Assembly: GCA_025062325.1 (NCBI GenBank) | Contig: JANXAL010000020.1 | Location: forward strand, 1 to 64,000 | Direction: 5' to 3' | Length of the DNA: 64,000 nt | From: Roseiflexus sp. | GTDB taxonomy: Bacteria; Chloroflexota; Chloroflexia; Chloroflexales; Roseiflexaceae | Shown: positions 27,816 through 36,760 of the stretch, piece after piece | Layout of the letters: every line of letters starts with the position of its first letter | Position numbering within the stretch: the stretch's first letter is position 1 | The notes under the pieces: model-generated | What the model saw: the letters and a program-made list of their open reading frames with translations, nothing else | Database searches by the model: none | Told to the model about the DNA's origin: nothing | Made by a program: the position numbers and the translations under genes

Positions 27816-28814
27816 ATGCCGCGACCGGTTACTCTGTTCACGGGCCAGTGGGCGGATCTGCCGCTAGCGACGCTGGCTGCCAAAGCCAAAAGCTTCGGCT
27901 ACGACGGACTGGAACTCGCCTGCTGGGGCGATCATTTCGAAGTCGATAAGGCGCTCGAGTCCGACCGCTACATCCGCGAGAAACGCGAACTGCTTGAGCA
28001 GCACGGGTTGCAGTGCTTCGCCATCAGCAATCACCTGGTCGGTCAGTGCGTGTGCGACCGCATCGACGAGCGCCACAAGGCGATCATCCCGGCGCGCATC
28101 TGGGGCGATGGCGATCCCGAAGGGGTGCGCCAGCGCGCCGCTGAGGAGATGAAGAACACCGCGCGCGCTGCCGCTGCGTTCGGCGTCAAACAGGTCAACG
28201 GCTTCACCGGGTCCTCGATCTGGCACCTGATCTACTCCTTCCCGCCCAACATTCCTGAACAGATCGAGGCGGGGTACGCCGACTTCGCCGCGCGCTGGAA
28301 TCCGATTATGGACGTGTTCGATGAGGTGGGGGTGCGCTTCGGTCTGGAAGTGCATCCGACCGAGATCGCCTATGACATTGTGACGACTGAGAAGACCCTG
28401 GCAGCGATTGGGCGCCGACCGGCGTTCGGCATCAACTTCGATCCGAGCCACCTAATCCATCAGTTCGTCGATCCAGTGCTGTTCATTGAAACATTCGCCG
28501 ACCGCATCTATCACGTGCATGTGAAAGAAAGCCGCCGCAACCTGAATGGACGCACAAGCATTTTGGGATCGCACCTCAACTTCGGCGACCCGCGCCGCGG
28601 CTGGGATTTCGTGTCGCCAGGGCACGGCGACATTCAGTGGGACCCAATCTTCCGCGCGCTGACCCGCATCGGCTACAACGGTCCGTTGTCGGTCGAGTGG
28701 GAAGACAGCGGCATGGACCGCGAGTTTGGCGCGGCGGAGGCGTGCGCGTTCGTGAAGAAGAGCGACTTCCCGCCCAGCGCCGTCGCCTTCGACGCGGCGT
28801 TCCGCAAGTCCTGA
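27816..28814 (+). CDS. Sugar phosphate isomerase/epimerase (xylose isomerase-like TIM barrel)
   Basis: 332 aa, AP endonuclease 2/xylose isomerase-like barrel. Metal-ligand regions typical of IolE/IolH-like enzymes can be seen: [31 protein letters not shown] and [13 protein letters not shown] 27816 follows CAGGAGAA by 7 nt; earlier in-frame ATGs lie within repeat DNA. With its neighbours (Gfo/Idh/MocA and SDR) it probably forms a pathway for a polyol or ketose; the substrate is not visible. Confidence 0.9.
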   Translation: MPRPVTLFTGQWADLPLATLAAKAKSFGYDGLELACWGDHFEVDKALESDRYIREKRELLEQHGLQCFAISNHLVGQCVCDRIDERHKAIIPARIWGDGDPEGVRQRAAEEMKNTARAAAAFGVKQVNGFTGSSIWHLIYSFPPNIPEQIEAGYADFAARWNPIMDVFDEVGVRFGLEVHPTEIAYDIVTTEKTLAAIGRRPAFGINFDPSHLIHQFVDPVLFIETFADRIYHVHVKESRRNLNGRTSILGSHLNFGDPRRGWDFVSPGHGDIQWDPIFRALTRIGYNGPLSVEWEDSGMDREFGAAEACAFVKKSDFPPSAVAFDAAFRKS

Positions 28815-28835
28815 TCCGAAGGATGGAGAGCGCAT

Positions 28836-29612
28836 ATGACCCGGCCTCTGGAAGGGAAAGTCGCTATTGTGACCGGCGCCAGCCGCGAAATTGGCGCCGC
28901 GATGGCGGAGATGCTGGCAGCGCACGGGTGCGCAGTACTGGCCGCGCACTTCGGTGAGGCGGAACGCGCAGCGGCGGTTGTCCAGCGCATCCGCGACGCT
29001 GGAGGGAGGGCGCTGGCATATGACGCCGATCTGTCGAGCGTTGCAGCGAACCGGGCGTTGATCGCGCGCGCCGTGGAAGCCTTCGGACGAGTCGATATTC
29101 TGGCGGCGAACGCCGGTCTCACGATCAGCGCACCGTTCCTCGACACGACCGAGGATCAGTGGGATACGCTCTTCAACCTGAATGTCAAGGGGTCATTCTT
29201 TGCAGCACAGGCGGCAGCGCGCCAAATGATCGCGCAGGGCGACGGCGGACGGATCATATTTTCGGCGTCGGTGACGGGCGTGCAAGTGATTCCTGGCTTG
29301 AGCGCCTACGGAATCACCAAAGCGGCGTTGCGGCACATGGCAAAGACCCTGGCGTGTGAACTTGGTCCGTATGGCATCACTGTCAACGCCCTCGGCATCG
29401 GTGCCATCCTGAATGAGCGCAATCGCACCGACGACCCAGAGTACGAAGCGCACTGGAACAGCGTCACCCCCACCGGTCGCGTCGGACTGCCCGCCGATGT
29501 TGCACAGGCGCTGATCTTTCTGGCGTCGCCTGGAGCGGCGCATATCACGGGCCAGACGCTCATGATCGACGGAGGATGGACGCTGACCAGTCCGCTGCCG
29601 CCGTCCTCCTGA
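28836..29612 (+). CDS. Short-chain dehydrogenase/reductase
   Basis: 258 aa classical SDR. The cofactor motif is TGASREIG at 13-20, where the usual middle Gly is Glu18, an uncommon but known variant. NAG lies at 92-94, the structural Asn is N115, and the catalytic set is Ser145, Tyr158 and Lys162. The C-terminus ends in TGQTLMIDGGWTL as in FabG-like enzymes. It is 21 nt after the isomerase gene with a GGA-rich ribosome site, so co-transcription is likely. It is probably a sugar or polyol dehydrogenase, by context. Confidence 0.91.
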   Translation: MTRPLEGKVAIVTGASREIGAAMAEMLAAHGCAVLAAHFGEAERAAAVVQRIRDAGGRALAYDADLSSVAANRALIARAVEAFGRVDILAANAGLTISAPFLDTTEDQWDTLFNLNVKGSFFAAQAAARQMIAQGDGGRIIFSASVTGVQVIPGLSAYGITKAALRHMAKTLACELGPYGITVNALGIGAILNERNRTDDPEYEAHWNSVTPTGRVGLPADVAQALIFLASPGAAHITGQTLMIDGGWTLTSPLPPSS

Positions 29613-29709
29613 GTCCTGGTATCATGCGCGCGGCGCAGGGGCGCCAGAGGATGCGTTCCGAATCGGGACAGACACCAGCGCTACGAGAACCAGGAGAGAG
29701 GAGGACAGG

Positions 29710-30132
29710 ATGAAACTGGCGCAGATCGAAGGACTCGAGCCGGACGTGATTGCTCGTCTCAGTGCCATAGGCATCGACACGACACACGATCTGCTCACCC
29801 GAGGCGCCGAGTCGGCTGGCAGAGCCGAGATCATCGGCGCGTCCGGATTGAGCGAAACGGCGCTGCTGGCTCTGCTGTTCCGCGCCGATCTCGAACGAGT
29901 GCACGGTGTTGGTTGGGATTACGCCGGGTTGCTAGCGGAAGCGGGTGTCAGCACCGTGACCGACCTGGCATATCGTCAGGCGGAGGACCTGCGGAAGCGC
30001 TTAGCAGCGATCAACGCTGAACGCAGCCTGGTAAAGCGCGTCCCATCGCTGGCGCAGGTGAGCGCCTGGATTGATCACGCGCGCACACTTCCCGCCGTGC
30101 TGCGGTTCGACGGCGGCGGTGAAACTTTTTGA
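29710..30132 (+). CDS. DUF4332-type helix-hairpin-helix protein
   Basis: 140 aa. Two helix-hairpin-helix-like units (IEGLEPDVIARLSAIGIDTTHDLL and VHGVGWDYAGLLAEAGVSTVTDLA) form the DUF4332 pattern, related to the DNA-binding HhH of polymerases and ligases. Function unknown. GGAGAGAGGAGGACAGG precedes the ATG. A hairpin follows the stop. Confidence 0.85.
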   Translation: MKLAQIEGLEPDVIARLSAIGIDTTHDLLTRGAESAGRAEIIGASGLSETALLALLFRADLERVHGVGWDYAGLLAEAGVSTVTDLAYRQAEDLRKRLAAINAERSLVKRVPSLAQVSAWIDHARTLPAVLRFDGGGETF

Positions 30133-30146
30133 ACTGTTGGTCCTGC

Positions 30147-30181
30147 GCCCTTCGGATTGCACATCTGCAAATCCGAAGGGC
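30147..30181 (+). terminator. Hairpin terminator candidate
   Basis: GCCCTTCGGATTGCA pairs with TGCAAATCCGAAGGGC with one bulged base and a short loop, 14 nt after the DUF4332 stop. There is no T-run. Confidence 0.55.
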
Positions 30182-30210
30182 CTGTCCTGATCTAGAAACG
30201 AGAGCCTCTT

Positions 30211-31380
30211 ATGAACGACCCGTACGAACCCAAACCTGAGCACAAGTTCTCTTTTGGTCTCTGGACAGTCGGTAACATTGGGCGCGACCCGTTTGGCGAA
30301 CCGGTGCGTCATCCGCTGTCGCCAGTCGAGATTGTCCATTTGCTCGCCGAAGTCGGTGCATATGGCGTCAACTTCCACGACAACGATCTGATCCCGATAG
30401 ATGCGACGCCAGCCGACCGTAATCGCATCCTGCGCGAGTTCAAGGCGGCATTACAGGAAACCGGACTCGTCGTGCCCATGGCAACGACCAACCTCTTTGC
30501 CGATCCGGTCTTCAAGGATGGTGCATTTACATCGAATGACCCGAAGGTGCGCGCCTATGCGCTGCAAAAAACGATGCACGCTATCGACCTGGGAGTTGAA
30601 TGTGGCGCAAAAGTGTACGTCTTTTGGGGCGGGCGCGAGGGAGTGGAGAGCGATGTAGCCAAAGACCCGCAGGAGGGACTGAAGCGCTACCGCGAAGCGA
30701 TCAACTTCCTCTGCGCCTATGTGAAAGACCAGGGGTACGATCTGAAATTCGCGCTCGAACCGAAACCGAACGAGCCGCGCGGCGACATTTACCTGGCGAC
30801 GGTCGGGCACGCGCTGGCGTTCATCAACACGCTCGACTATCCCGACATGGTCGGGCTGAACCCGGAAGTTGCGCACGAAACGATGGCGGGGTTGAATTTT
30901 TTGCATGGCGTCGCACAGGCGTGGGAAGCGGGCAAACTGTTCCACATCGACTTGAACGACCAGGTGATCGGACGCTATGACCAGGACTTCCGTTTTGGCG
31001 CAGTGAACCTGAAAGCGGCGTTCTTCCTGGTGCGCTTCCTGGAGAACGTCGGCTACCAGGGAAGCCGTCACTTCGACGCGCACGCCTACCGCACCGAGGA
31101 CTACGAGGGGGTTAAGGCATTTGCGCGCGGTTGTATGCGCACCTACCTGATCCTGAAAGAAAAGGCGCGCCGTTTCGATGAGGACGCTGAAATCCAGGCG
31201 CTGCTTGCAGAGATTGCCGCTGATGACGGCTCGATGGCGCCTTTTCAGGGCGGCTACAGCCGCGAGAAAGCGGCCGCGCTCAAAGCGCATCCGTTTGATC
31301 GTGCTGCGCTCGGACGGCGCGGACTGGCATACGAACGCCTTGATCAACTGACGAACGAACTGCTGCTCGGCGTGCGATAG
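30211..31380 (+). CDS. xylA: Xylose isomerase
   Basis: Converts D-xylose to D-xylulose with two divalent metals, 389 aa, the compact Actinomycete-type (class I) length. The catalytic His56 and Asp59 are in NFHDND, the Trp/Gly block in VFWGGREG, the metal site in [11 protein letters not shown], then HIDLNDQ and [10 protein letters not shown]. The start is the only one near the family N-terminus ([11 protein letters not shown]). The cognate kinase xylB is 1.2 kb downstream on the same strand, with a minus-strand TenA gene between them. Cytoplasmic. Confidence 0.96.
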   Translation: MNDPYEPKPEHKFSFGLWTVGNIGRDPFGEPVRHPLSPVEIVHLLAEVGAYGVNFHDNDLIPIDATPADRNRILREFKAALQETGLVVPMATTNLFADPVFKDGAFTSNDPKVRAYALQKTMHAIDLGVECGAKVYVFWGGREGVESDVAKDPQEGLKRYREAINFLCAYVKDQGYDLKFALEPKPNEPRGDIYLATVGHALAFINTLDYPDMVGLNPEVAHETMAGLNFLHGVAQAWEAGKLFHIDLNDQVIGRYDQDFRFGAVNLKAAFFLVRFLENVGYQGSRHFDAHAYRTEDYEGVKAFARGCMRTYLILKEKARRFDEDAEIQALLAEIAADDGSMAPFQGGYSREKAAALKAHPFDRAALGRRGLAYERLDQLTNELLLGVR

Positions 31381-31429
31381 ACAGTATACGCTTCAACCGG
31401 CGAACATGCAGTCGACTCTACGACAAACG

Positions 31430-31461
31430 GGCGCGGCGATCAAGCACGAAACCGCCGCGCC
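31430..31461. terminator. Bidirectional hairpin between xylA and the TenA gene
   Basis: GGCGCGGCG at 31430-31438 pairs with CGCCGCGCC at 31453-31461 across a 14-nt loop, between two convergent genes. Confidence 0.5.
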
Positions 31462-31502
31462 GGTGAAGGTTTGGAGCGGAACTTTCGGCGGAGCGGCGCC
31501 AT

Positions 31503-32261
31503 CTAAACTCCTGCTTCCTTCGCCATCGCTTCCCAAAAGTGCCACTCATACTCAAGGAGCAGTCTGGTTGACTCACGAATCTGGCTGGCAGTTACTCCCC
31601 GGTTGAGGGCGAGTTGCAAATTGGCTTCGTCAGGCTTGCAACCAGGGCAGTCACCTAACGATGTACCGCGATCCAGCGCCGCCTGAATGAATGGCAGCAC
31701 TTCATCATCGTGAGGCTGATAGTTTGCATACATTTCAAAGAACCGCACATCCTCACGACTGAGACCGTAATGTTTTTGTAGTGCCCGGCTGACGCGCAAG
31801 GCATTAGCAATCCATACTTGAGCATCGAAGTAAAAGGCTGTGATGAGATCGGCATCCGTGCCGTACAGGCACAAAAATGCCTCATAGTAGCTGAACATCA
31901 GGGCTTCGGGCAGTTTTGGGGCATTCTGAAGATCCGCTTCGCTCAGCCCGATCGCCCGTGCAAAGGTCAGAAGCGCTTCATTTACGGCGAACTCAGCCTG
32001 AAGAAAATCGTTAAGCTTCTTACGACTGGGCTGATTGCCGTAGCGCGACAACAGCAGCGCAATATTTTGAATTGCGCGCGACACAATATGGTACTGCTGC
32101 GATGCTAGCGTTTTCAGCGAGTCTGATGGCACCCGGCCTTCTTCCAGAGCCTGCAGATAGCGGTGGGTCGTAATTCGCTGCAATAGCGGCTGCAACTCAT
32201 TACGCATATCCTGAAGCAGCGTCGCGGCATCATAGGTAGATGTGGATAGTTGGTCAGACAT
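31503..32261 (-). CDS. TenA/PqqC-like protein under TPP riboswitch control
   Basis: 252 aa, all-helical TENA/THI-4 superfamily pattern. Family members salvage thiamin by hydrolysing aminopyrimidines. The thiamin link is strong because a TPP riboswitch and terminator lie in its leader. The C-terminal Glu of the family is present in LLLEYEWHFWEAM. I see no Cys in the helix where the TenA catalytic Cys usually sits (ITAFYFDAQVW instead). A CPGC motif near 212-215 is unusual. It may therefore be a noncanonical salvage enzyme. AGAGGAGG precedes the ATG. Confidence 0.8.
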   Translation of the reverse strand: MSDQLSTSTYDAATLLQDMRNELQPLLQRITTHRYLQALEEGRVPSDSLKTLASQQYHIVSRAIQNIALLLSRYGNQPSRKKLNDFLQAEFAVNEALLTFARAIGLSEADLQNAPKLPEALMFSYYEAFLCLYGTDADLITAFYFDAQVWIANALRVSRALQKHYGLSREDVRFFEMYANYQPHDDEVLPFIQAALDRGTSLGDCPGCKPDEANLQLALNRGVTASQIRESTRLLLEYEWHFWEAMAKEAGV

Positions 32262-32280
32262 AGTTACGCCTCCTCTGCAA

Positions 32281-32310
32281 AAAATCCACCCTCTGCATGG
32301 CAGAGGGTGG
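32281..32310 (-). terminator. Intrinsic terminator of the TPP riboswitch
   Basis: On the minus strand CCACCCTCTGC and GCAGAGGGTGG (11 bp, 3-nt loop) are followed by A and six T. It is located between the aptamer and the TenA start, so it is the expression platform: ligand binding should favour termination. Confidence 0.9.
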
Positions 32311-32327
32311 ACTGAGCCTGAAAGGCT

Positions 32328-32428
32328 TGAACGTATCCCTTCGCCAGCATTACCCGGATCAGGTTCAACGGGTCGAGAACTGGACGGTTCTCCTCTCAGC
32401 CCGGCCACACCGAGCTCCCCGTACGCAG
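32328..32428 (-). ncRNA. TPP riboswitch aptamer
   Basis: On the minus strand the conserved THI-box segments are clear: GGGGAGCTCGG, GGCTGAGAGG, then GACCCGTTGAACCTGATC and CGGGTAATGCTGGCGAAGGG. The order and spacing match the TPP aptamer, with a P3 insert (AGAACCGTCCAGTTCTC) that itself pairs. It is followed by an intrinsic terminator and the TenA gene. Confidence 0.96.
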
Positions 32429-32450
32429 TTATTCATTTTTTAGTGGGACC

Positions 32451-32479
32451 AAAATACCATACTGGACAAAATCTGTCAA
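32451..32479 (-). promoter_or_regulatory. Promoter of the TPP-riboswitch transcript
   Basis: On the minus strand TTGACA (plus 32474-32479) and TATTTT (plus 32451-32456) are 17 nt apart, just upstream of the aptamer. Confidence 0.6.
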
Positions 32480-32497
32480 CAAACCTTTCTTCTACTC

Positions 32498-32525
32498 TTG
32501 ACGATATGCTCCGACGCGATATGAT
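32498..32525 (+). promoter_or_regulatory. Promoter of xylB
   Basis: TTGACG at 32498-32503 and TATGAT at 32520-32525, spacer 16 nt, 38 nt before the xylB start. It is divergent from the TenA promoter with only 18 nt between the two -35 boxes. Confidence 0.65.
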
Positions 32526-32563
32526 ATCGGCAAGAGCCTCTCTGAACTGTAAGGAAGATCCCC

Positions 32564-34084
32564 ATGTCCGCCTATCTTCTTGGTCTTGACATCGGAACCA
32601 CTGGCGCCAGGGCGCTGCTCTGCGATGAGAACGGTCAGGTTCTGGCAGTGGCGACTGCCGAATACCCGCTCTCAACACCCCAGCCGCTCTGGAGCGAGCA
32701 GAACCCGGAAGACTGGTGGCGCGGCGTGTGCGAGGCGCTCCGCGCTGTTGTGGCACAGGCAGGCATTGCGCCGGAGCAGATTGCAGGGCTAGGACTGACT
32801 GGTCAGATGCACGGGTCGGTCTTCCTCGACGAACACGACCGGGTGATTCGTCCTGCGCTGCTGTGGAACGACCAGCGCACCGCTGCGGAGTGCGTCGAGA
32901 TCACGCAGCGCGTCGGCGCTGAACGTCTGATTGCCATTGCCGGAAATCCGGCGCTGACCGGGTTTCAGGCGCCGAAAATCCTCTGGCTGCGCAATCACGA
33001 GCCTGAGCATTACACACGGGTTGCCCAGGTGCTGCTGCCCAAGGACTACATCCGCCGCAAACTGACCGGCATCAGCGCCACCGATGCCGCCGACGCCGCC
33101 GGAACCCTGCTGCTCGATCTGCGCCGCCGCGACTGGAGCGACGAGATCCTGGCAGCGCTCGACATCCCGCGCGCCTGGCTCCCGCGCGTCTTCGAGGGTC
33201 CAGAGGTTACCGGCGAGTTGATACCCGCCGTCGCCGCAGACCTTGGATTACCTGCCGGTCTGCCGGTTATCGCTGGCGGCGGCGACAATGCGGCGGCAGC
33301 GGTTGGCTCAGGCATCGTGCGGCCCGGCATCGTCAGCAGCAGCATCGGCACCAGCGGCGTGATCTTTGCCCATTCCGACGAGATTGCGCTCGATCCGCAG
33401 GGGCGCCTGCACACGTTCTGTCACAGCGTGCCGGGACGGTATCATCTCATGGCGGTCACGCTGGCGGCTGGCGGTTCGTTCCGCTGGTTCCGCGATATAT
33501 TGCGCACCGTCACCGGTCAGAGTCTTAGTTATGACGATCTGACTGCACTGGCGACATCGGTTCCGCCAGGCGCCGAAGGACTGATCTTCCTGCCCTACCT
33601 CAGCGGCGAGCGCACGCCGCACCTCGACCCGCTGGCACGCGGCGCATTCATCGGGCTGACGGCACGTCACTCGCTGGCGCACATGGCGCGCGCTGTCATG
33701 GAGGGGGTCGTGTTCTCAATGCGTGATGGATTAGAGATCATGCGCAGCCTGGGTATCACACCAAGTCAGATCCGCGCGACCGGCGGCGGAGGCAAAAGCC
33801 CGCTCTGGCGCCAGATGCAGGCAGACGTTTACGCGACCGAGGTGGCGACACTGGCAGCGGAAGAGGGACCGGCATACGGCGCGGCGCTGCTCGCCGGAGT
33901 TGGCGCAGGGATCTTCCGTGATGTGGATGATGCCGTGGCACGCTGCGTAACGCTCACGACGACGACCGCGCCCGATGAGCGCGCCATTGCGCGGTATGAT
34001 GAGGTCTACGCTATCTACCGCGATATGTACGCCGCTCTACGCGATGGCATGCATCGTCTGGCAGGTGTGTCGATCCTGGCGTAA
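32564..34084 (+). CDS. xylB: Xylulokinase
   Basis: Phosphorylates D-xylulose to xylulose 5-phosphate with ATP; FGGY family, 506 aa. The phosphate-binding motif LDIGTTGAR begins at 8, TGQMHGSV is typical of xylulokinase, catalytic Asp241 is in GGGDNAAAAVGSG, and the adenosine motif ATGGGGKSPLWRQ is near 405. A GTAAGGAAGATCC ribosome site precedes the ATG. With xylA it completes the entry of xylose into the pentose phosphate route. It has its own promoter. Confidence 0.94.
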   Translation: MSAYLLGLDIGTTGARALLCDENGQVLAVATAEYPLSTPQPLWSEQNPEDWWRGVCEALRAVVAQAGIAPEQIAGLGLTGQMHGSVFLDEHDRVIRPALLWNDQRTAAECVEITQRVGAERLIAIAGNPALTGFQAPKILWLRNHEPEHYTRVAQVLLPKDYIRRKLTGISATDAADAAGTLLLDLRRRDWSDEILAALDIPRAWLPRVFEGPEVTGELIPAVAADLGLPAGLPVIAGGGDNAAAAVGSGIVRPGIVSSSIGTSGVIFAHSDEIALDPQGRLHTFCHSVPGRYHLMAVTLAAGGSFRWFRDILRTVTGQSLSYDDLTALATSVPPGAEGLIFLPYLSGERTPHLDPLARGAFIGLTARHSLAHMARAVMEGVVFSMRDGLEIMRSLGITPSQIRATGGGGKSPLWRQMQADVYATEVATLAAEEGPAYGAALLAGVGAGIFRDVDDAVARCVTLTTTTAPDERAIARYDEVYAIYRDMYAALRDGMHRLAGVSILA

Positions 34085-34236
34085 CCGCACAACAGAATTG
34101 CATGTCGCTATCCTTGCGAGGAACGTAAACAACGAAGGAATATCCTCAATCGGCGGCTTCGAACCATGGGGTCTTCGTGCATGCGTGCCTTTGTGTGAAT
34201 CTGGAAGCTTGTATTGGCATCGGGTAGTATGCCGCA

Positions 34237-35373
34237 CTATGATGATGCCACCGGGACCTGACGCGCGACCGTTGGCGATACCGACAGGAGCGATGCGCTG
34301 ACCCACCCCGTCGCGGCGGGCGCGCGCACGCGATACCAGCGCTGGTCGGCGCTGCGCTCGATGATGATGACTGCGTCCTGAACGTTCACCTGCCCCAGGA
34401 TGCTGCCTGCGCCAGGGGCGCTCTGAATCGGACCAGCGCGTACCGCGACTACCGTTGGCTCTGGAGCGCGCTGCAAGGCTCGCGTCTGCGCTGGCGCTGT
34501 AATCTTCACCCTGCCGTTAAGGTTGGTAATATCGACACGGAAAGCAACGGAAAACACGTTTGAGGGCTGCCGACGAACGTTGCCTGCGGCTGTCACCTGA
34601 ACACGGCGTACCATACCATCGCCGCAGAGCCAGAGTTGCACGACACCGCGCTGAATGTTGAGATCGAGCGGCGTATTTGCACTCGTCGCACGCGGCGGCA
34701 CAAGCGGTCTCCCCAGCGCTCGCAGCGCTGCTGGCGCTGCATCAGCGCCTGATTGATACGCCGTACAGCGTTGACCATCAATCATTTCGGTGCGACCGCG
34801 AGACATCTCCGCCAGCGGAAGAGCATCCCCTAATCGCCGCAGTATGTCTTCAAGGCGGTAAGGCGGCGTCAGAAACGACGGCACGTCCGAACCAATGGTA
34901 TACCAGACCCGATCGGTTGCGCCATGGAGAGGAAGAGGACCGACGGCATAGGTTACCCCATTTGCGCGTACCGCAGTAATGCCAGTGGTCGGATCGATAC
35001 CCTGACGCAGTAATTCCGGCGAACGCAAGACGAACGCAAAGTTTGCGCCGTTGTACTCGCCGGAGTACTCGATCAACATTTCCTCGCGCGCACTGCGTGC
35101 ACCCGCCACCGTGCCCGCCGCGCGAACCGATACGGCCATCCGATACGCCGACGCCTGCGATGTGCGCTCCAGCGCCGACGAGAGCAGACGTTCGGTCTCT
35201 TGCGCCAAGGGACTGAGCGGCGTCCCTGTGGGGCGTGGCGCCCCGCCAGGCGCTGACGTAGGAGTGACTGGCACAATTGTCTGCGCCAATACCGGTTCTG
35301 CCACCGGTGCAGGAATGGCGACACCTCCCAGCAGCGTCACACTCAGAATCAGGACAACTAGACGAAGATGCAT
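34237..35373 (-). CDS. Secreted protein with C-terminal SH3-like domain
   Basis: 378 aa. Signal peptide (1-30, ending near VLAQ), then a Pro/Thr-rich linker (35-55). Residues about 60-300 resemble LppX/LolA-like lipid-shuttle beta folds (SAYRMAVSVRA, RVWYTIGSDVP, then DGQRCTAYQSG with a Cys paired to LWLCGDG). The last 75 residues form a bacterial SH3 domain (NVQDAVIIIERSADQRWYRV and ATGWVSASLL), which usually binds wall peptides. Envelope function is inferred. It is monocistronic. Confidence 0.75.
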   Translation of the reverse strand: MHLRLVVLILSVTLLGGVAIPAPVAEPVLAQTIVPVTPTSAPGGAPRPTGTPLSPLAQETERLLSSALERTSQASAYRMAVSVRAAGTVAGARSAREEMLIEYSGEYNGANFAFVLRSPELLRQGIDPTTGITAVRANGVTYAVGPLPLHGATDRVWYTIGSDVPSFLTPPYRLEDILRRLGDALPLAEMSRGRTEMIDGQRCTAYQSGADAAPAALRALGRPLVPPRATSANTPLDLNIQRGVVQLWLCGDGMVRRVQVTAAGNVRRQPSNVFSVAFRVDITNLNGRVKITAPAQTRALQRAPEPTVVAVRAGPIQSAPGAGSILGQVNVQDAVIIIERSADQRWYRVRAPAATGWVSASLLSVSPTVARQVPVASS

Positions 35374-35470
35374 GGCTCGCCATCGGTATCATTCGGACAT
35401 GTCAGCATCCAAGTATACCCCAATCGGCGCCGGGATAGGGCGGGACTTTTGGGGGAGGCGGGGTGAAGCG

Positions 35471-35506
35471 TTGAACGTTGTTCGGTTGAACGTTGAACGT
35501 TGAACG
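35471..35506. repeat. Heptamer-word stretch TTGAACG
   Basis: Five words: TTGAACG, TTGTTCG, one extra base, then TTGAACG three times. Same word class, on the other strand, as at 7413 and 41432. Confidence 0.8.
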
Positions 35507-35557
35507 TGTGCACGATCGCATGCCTCTGACACGCCCACGAGTTCCTCTGCCAGCCAT

Positions 35558-35586
35558 TTGCAAGATCAGAACTTTTGTTCTAAAAT
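35558..35586 (+). promoter_or_regulatory. Promoter with overlapping GAAC-N4-GTTC palindrome
   Basis: TTGCAA at 35558-35563, 17 nt, TAAAAT at 35581-35586. The palindrome AGAACTTTTGTTCT at 35569-35582 fills the space just before and into the -10. This is the form of the LexA box of Gram-positive and some Chloroflexota bacteria, so SOS control is possible. Confidence 0.5.
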
Positions 35587-35683
35587 ACACGCCACACGGT
35601 CTCTTGGTGAAACAGGCGCCTGAGCACTGTGGCGCCTGCCAGCGGTCACTCGCGAACCGCCCGCCTGCTGAAGGAGTCGTGCC

Positions 35684-36361
35684 ATGCTGCGACCAAAGGT
35701 ATCGCTCCGTGTTGCAATGATCGTGCTGATAGTGAGCGCTATCGTTCTGTATCTGGACCATCGGTATGCGCCTTCGCCCGTTGTTTTCGGTCGGCCGCTT
35801 CAGCAGAACGGGATGTTTGCCCTCATCTGGTCGCAGGCGATGGGAGTGACGACTGCATTTGCGAGTTCTTCCTCTGCTCGTTTTGTTCTGGTTGGCGAGA
35901 GCGCTCCGTTAAGCCTTGCCGGTGATGTCGGTTACAACGTTCGCGCAGCGCTCGACGCCAGTAACGGCGCTTTGCGCAATGTTATCATTCGTCCAGGTGA
36001 GACATGGAGTTTCAACGCCAGTGTTGGTCCGCCCGCTCGCGTTCATGTGCGCGTGGTTGCTGGCGTGCCTGGCGGCGGATGGTGCGACCTTGCCAGCCGC
36101 TACGTCCAGGCGCTACGCCCGGTATTACCGCCCGAAGCGTTCGCCTTTTCGAACCATGTGCGCACCACTGGCATCGGGTTGCTGAACGTCGCCGACGAAG
36201 ACGCTGTCGCCATCTGGAACATTGATGGTCAACCCGGCTCCTTCGGCGGACGACAGGATCTGCAGATCACCAACACGACCGAGGCGACGCTGCAGTTGGT
36301 TGTGGTCGAAGGACCATCGTCGGATCAGATCGTCGTGCGGGCGCTGCAGGTGGAATGGTGA
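35684..36361 (+). CDS. VanW-like protein
   Basis: 225 aa with an N-terminal membrane helix (about 8-24). The VanW signature is readable: NVRAALDASNGALRNVIIRP, then PGETWSFNASVGP, then PGGGWCDLASRYVQAL, the position where other members have GGGICQ(V)S. Here Trp and Asp replace Ile and Gln, but the Cys stays. VanW proteins are cell-surface proteins of unknown biochemical role in vancomycin clusters and elsewhere. The gene has its own promoter with a possible repressor site. Confidence 0.82.
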   Translation: MLRPKVSLRVAMIVLIVSAIVLYLDHRYAPSPVVFGRPLQQNGMFALIWSQAMGVTTAFASSSSARFVLVGESAPLSLAGDVGYNVRAALDASNGALRNVIIRPGETWSFNASVGPPARVHVRVVAGVPGGGWCDLASRYVQALRPVLPPEAFAFSNHVRTTGIGLLNVADEDAVAIWNIDGQPGSFGGRQDLQITNTTEATLQLVVVEGPSSDQIVVRALQVEW

Positions 36362-36533
36362 ATGGGGCGAGAGGCAAGAGGCGCGAGGAGAGATGAACGG
36401 TGAAAGAGGGTGCAGGCAGGAAGGTAGAACGTTCCACGTTGCACGTTGACGGTGAAAATGTCCCATATAAGACATTGTATCATAACGTTCTCGAAGCGTT
36501 GTGCTTAAGTTAGGTGTGAAGGTGCAAAGGTGG
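36362..36533. repeat. Heptamer-like words and small inverted repeat
   Basis: Words such as AAGGTAG AACGTTC CACGTTG CACGTTG occur at 36421-36450, and AAGGTGC/AAAGGTG words near 36519. AATGTC at 36457-36462 and GACATT at 36471-36476 form a small palindrome. No gene seen. Confidence 0.5.
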
Positions 36534-36560
36534 AAAGGTCAGGGACGCGCCTGACCCTTT
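36534..36560 (+). terminator. Hairpin downstream of the VanW gene
   Basis: GGTCAGG at 36537-36543 pairs with CCTGACC at 36550-36556, with AAA before and TTT after. It is about 175 nt past the stop, so it is only a candidate terminator. Confidence 0.4.
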
Positions 36561-36760
36561 GAGGTCTCTGCCACTGATCAATCTCTCGCCGTGGCGCCTG
36601 GCCAGTGGAACGATCCTCGCATTCCGTTTGCGCACGTCCCAAACTCAAGGCTCTTGGGAGAAGGAGCACGGAGATAAGAAGAAAATGCACGAGTTGAAGG
36701 TGCAAGAGTCATGGTTAGGAAACAGGATAGATCACATTTCCCTATGTGCTGATTCACCGC

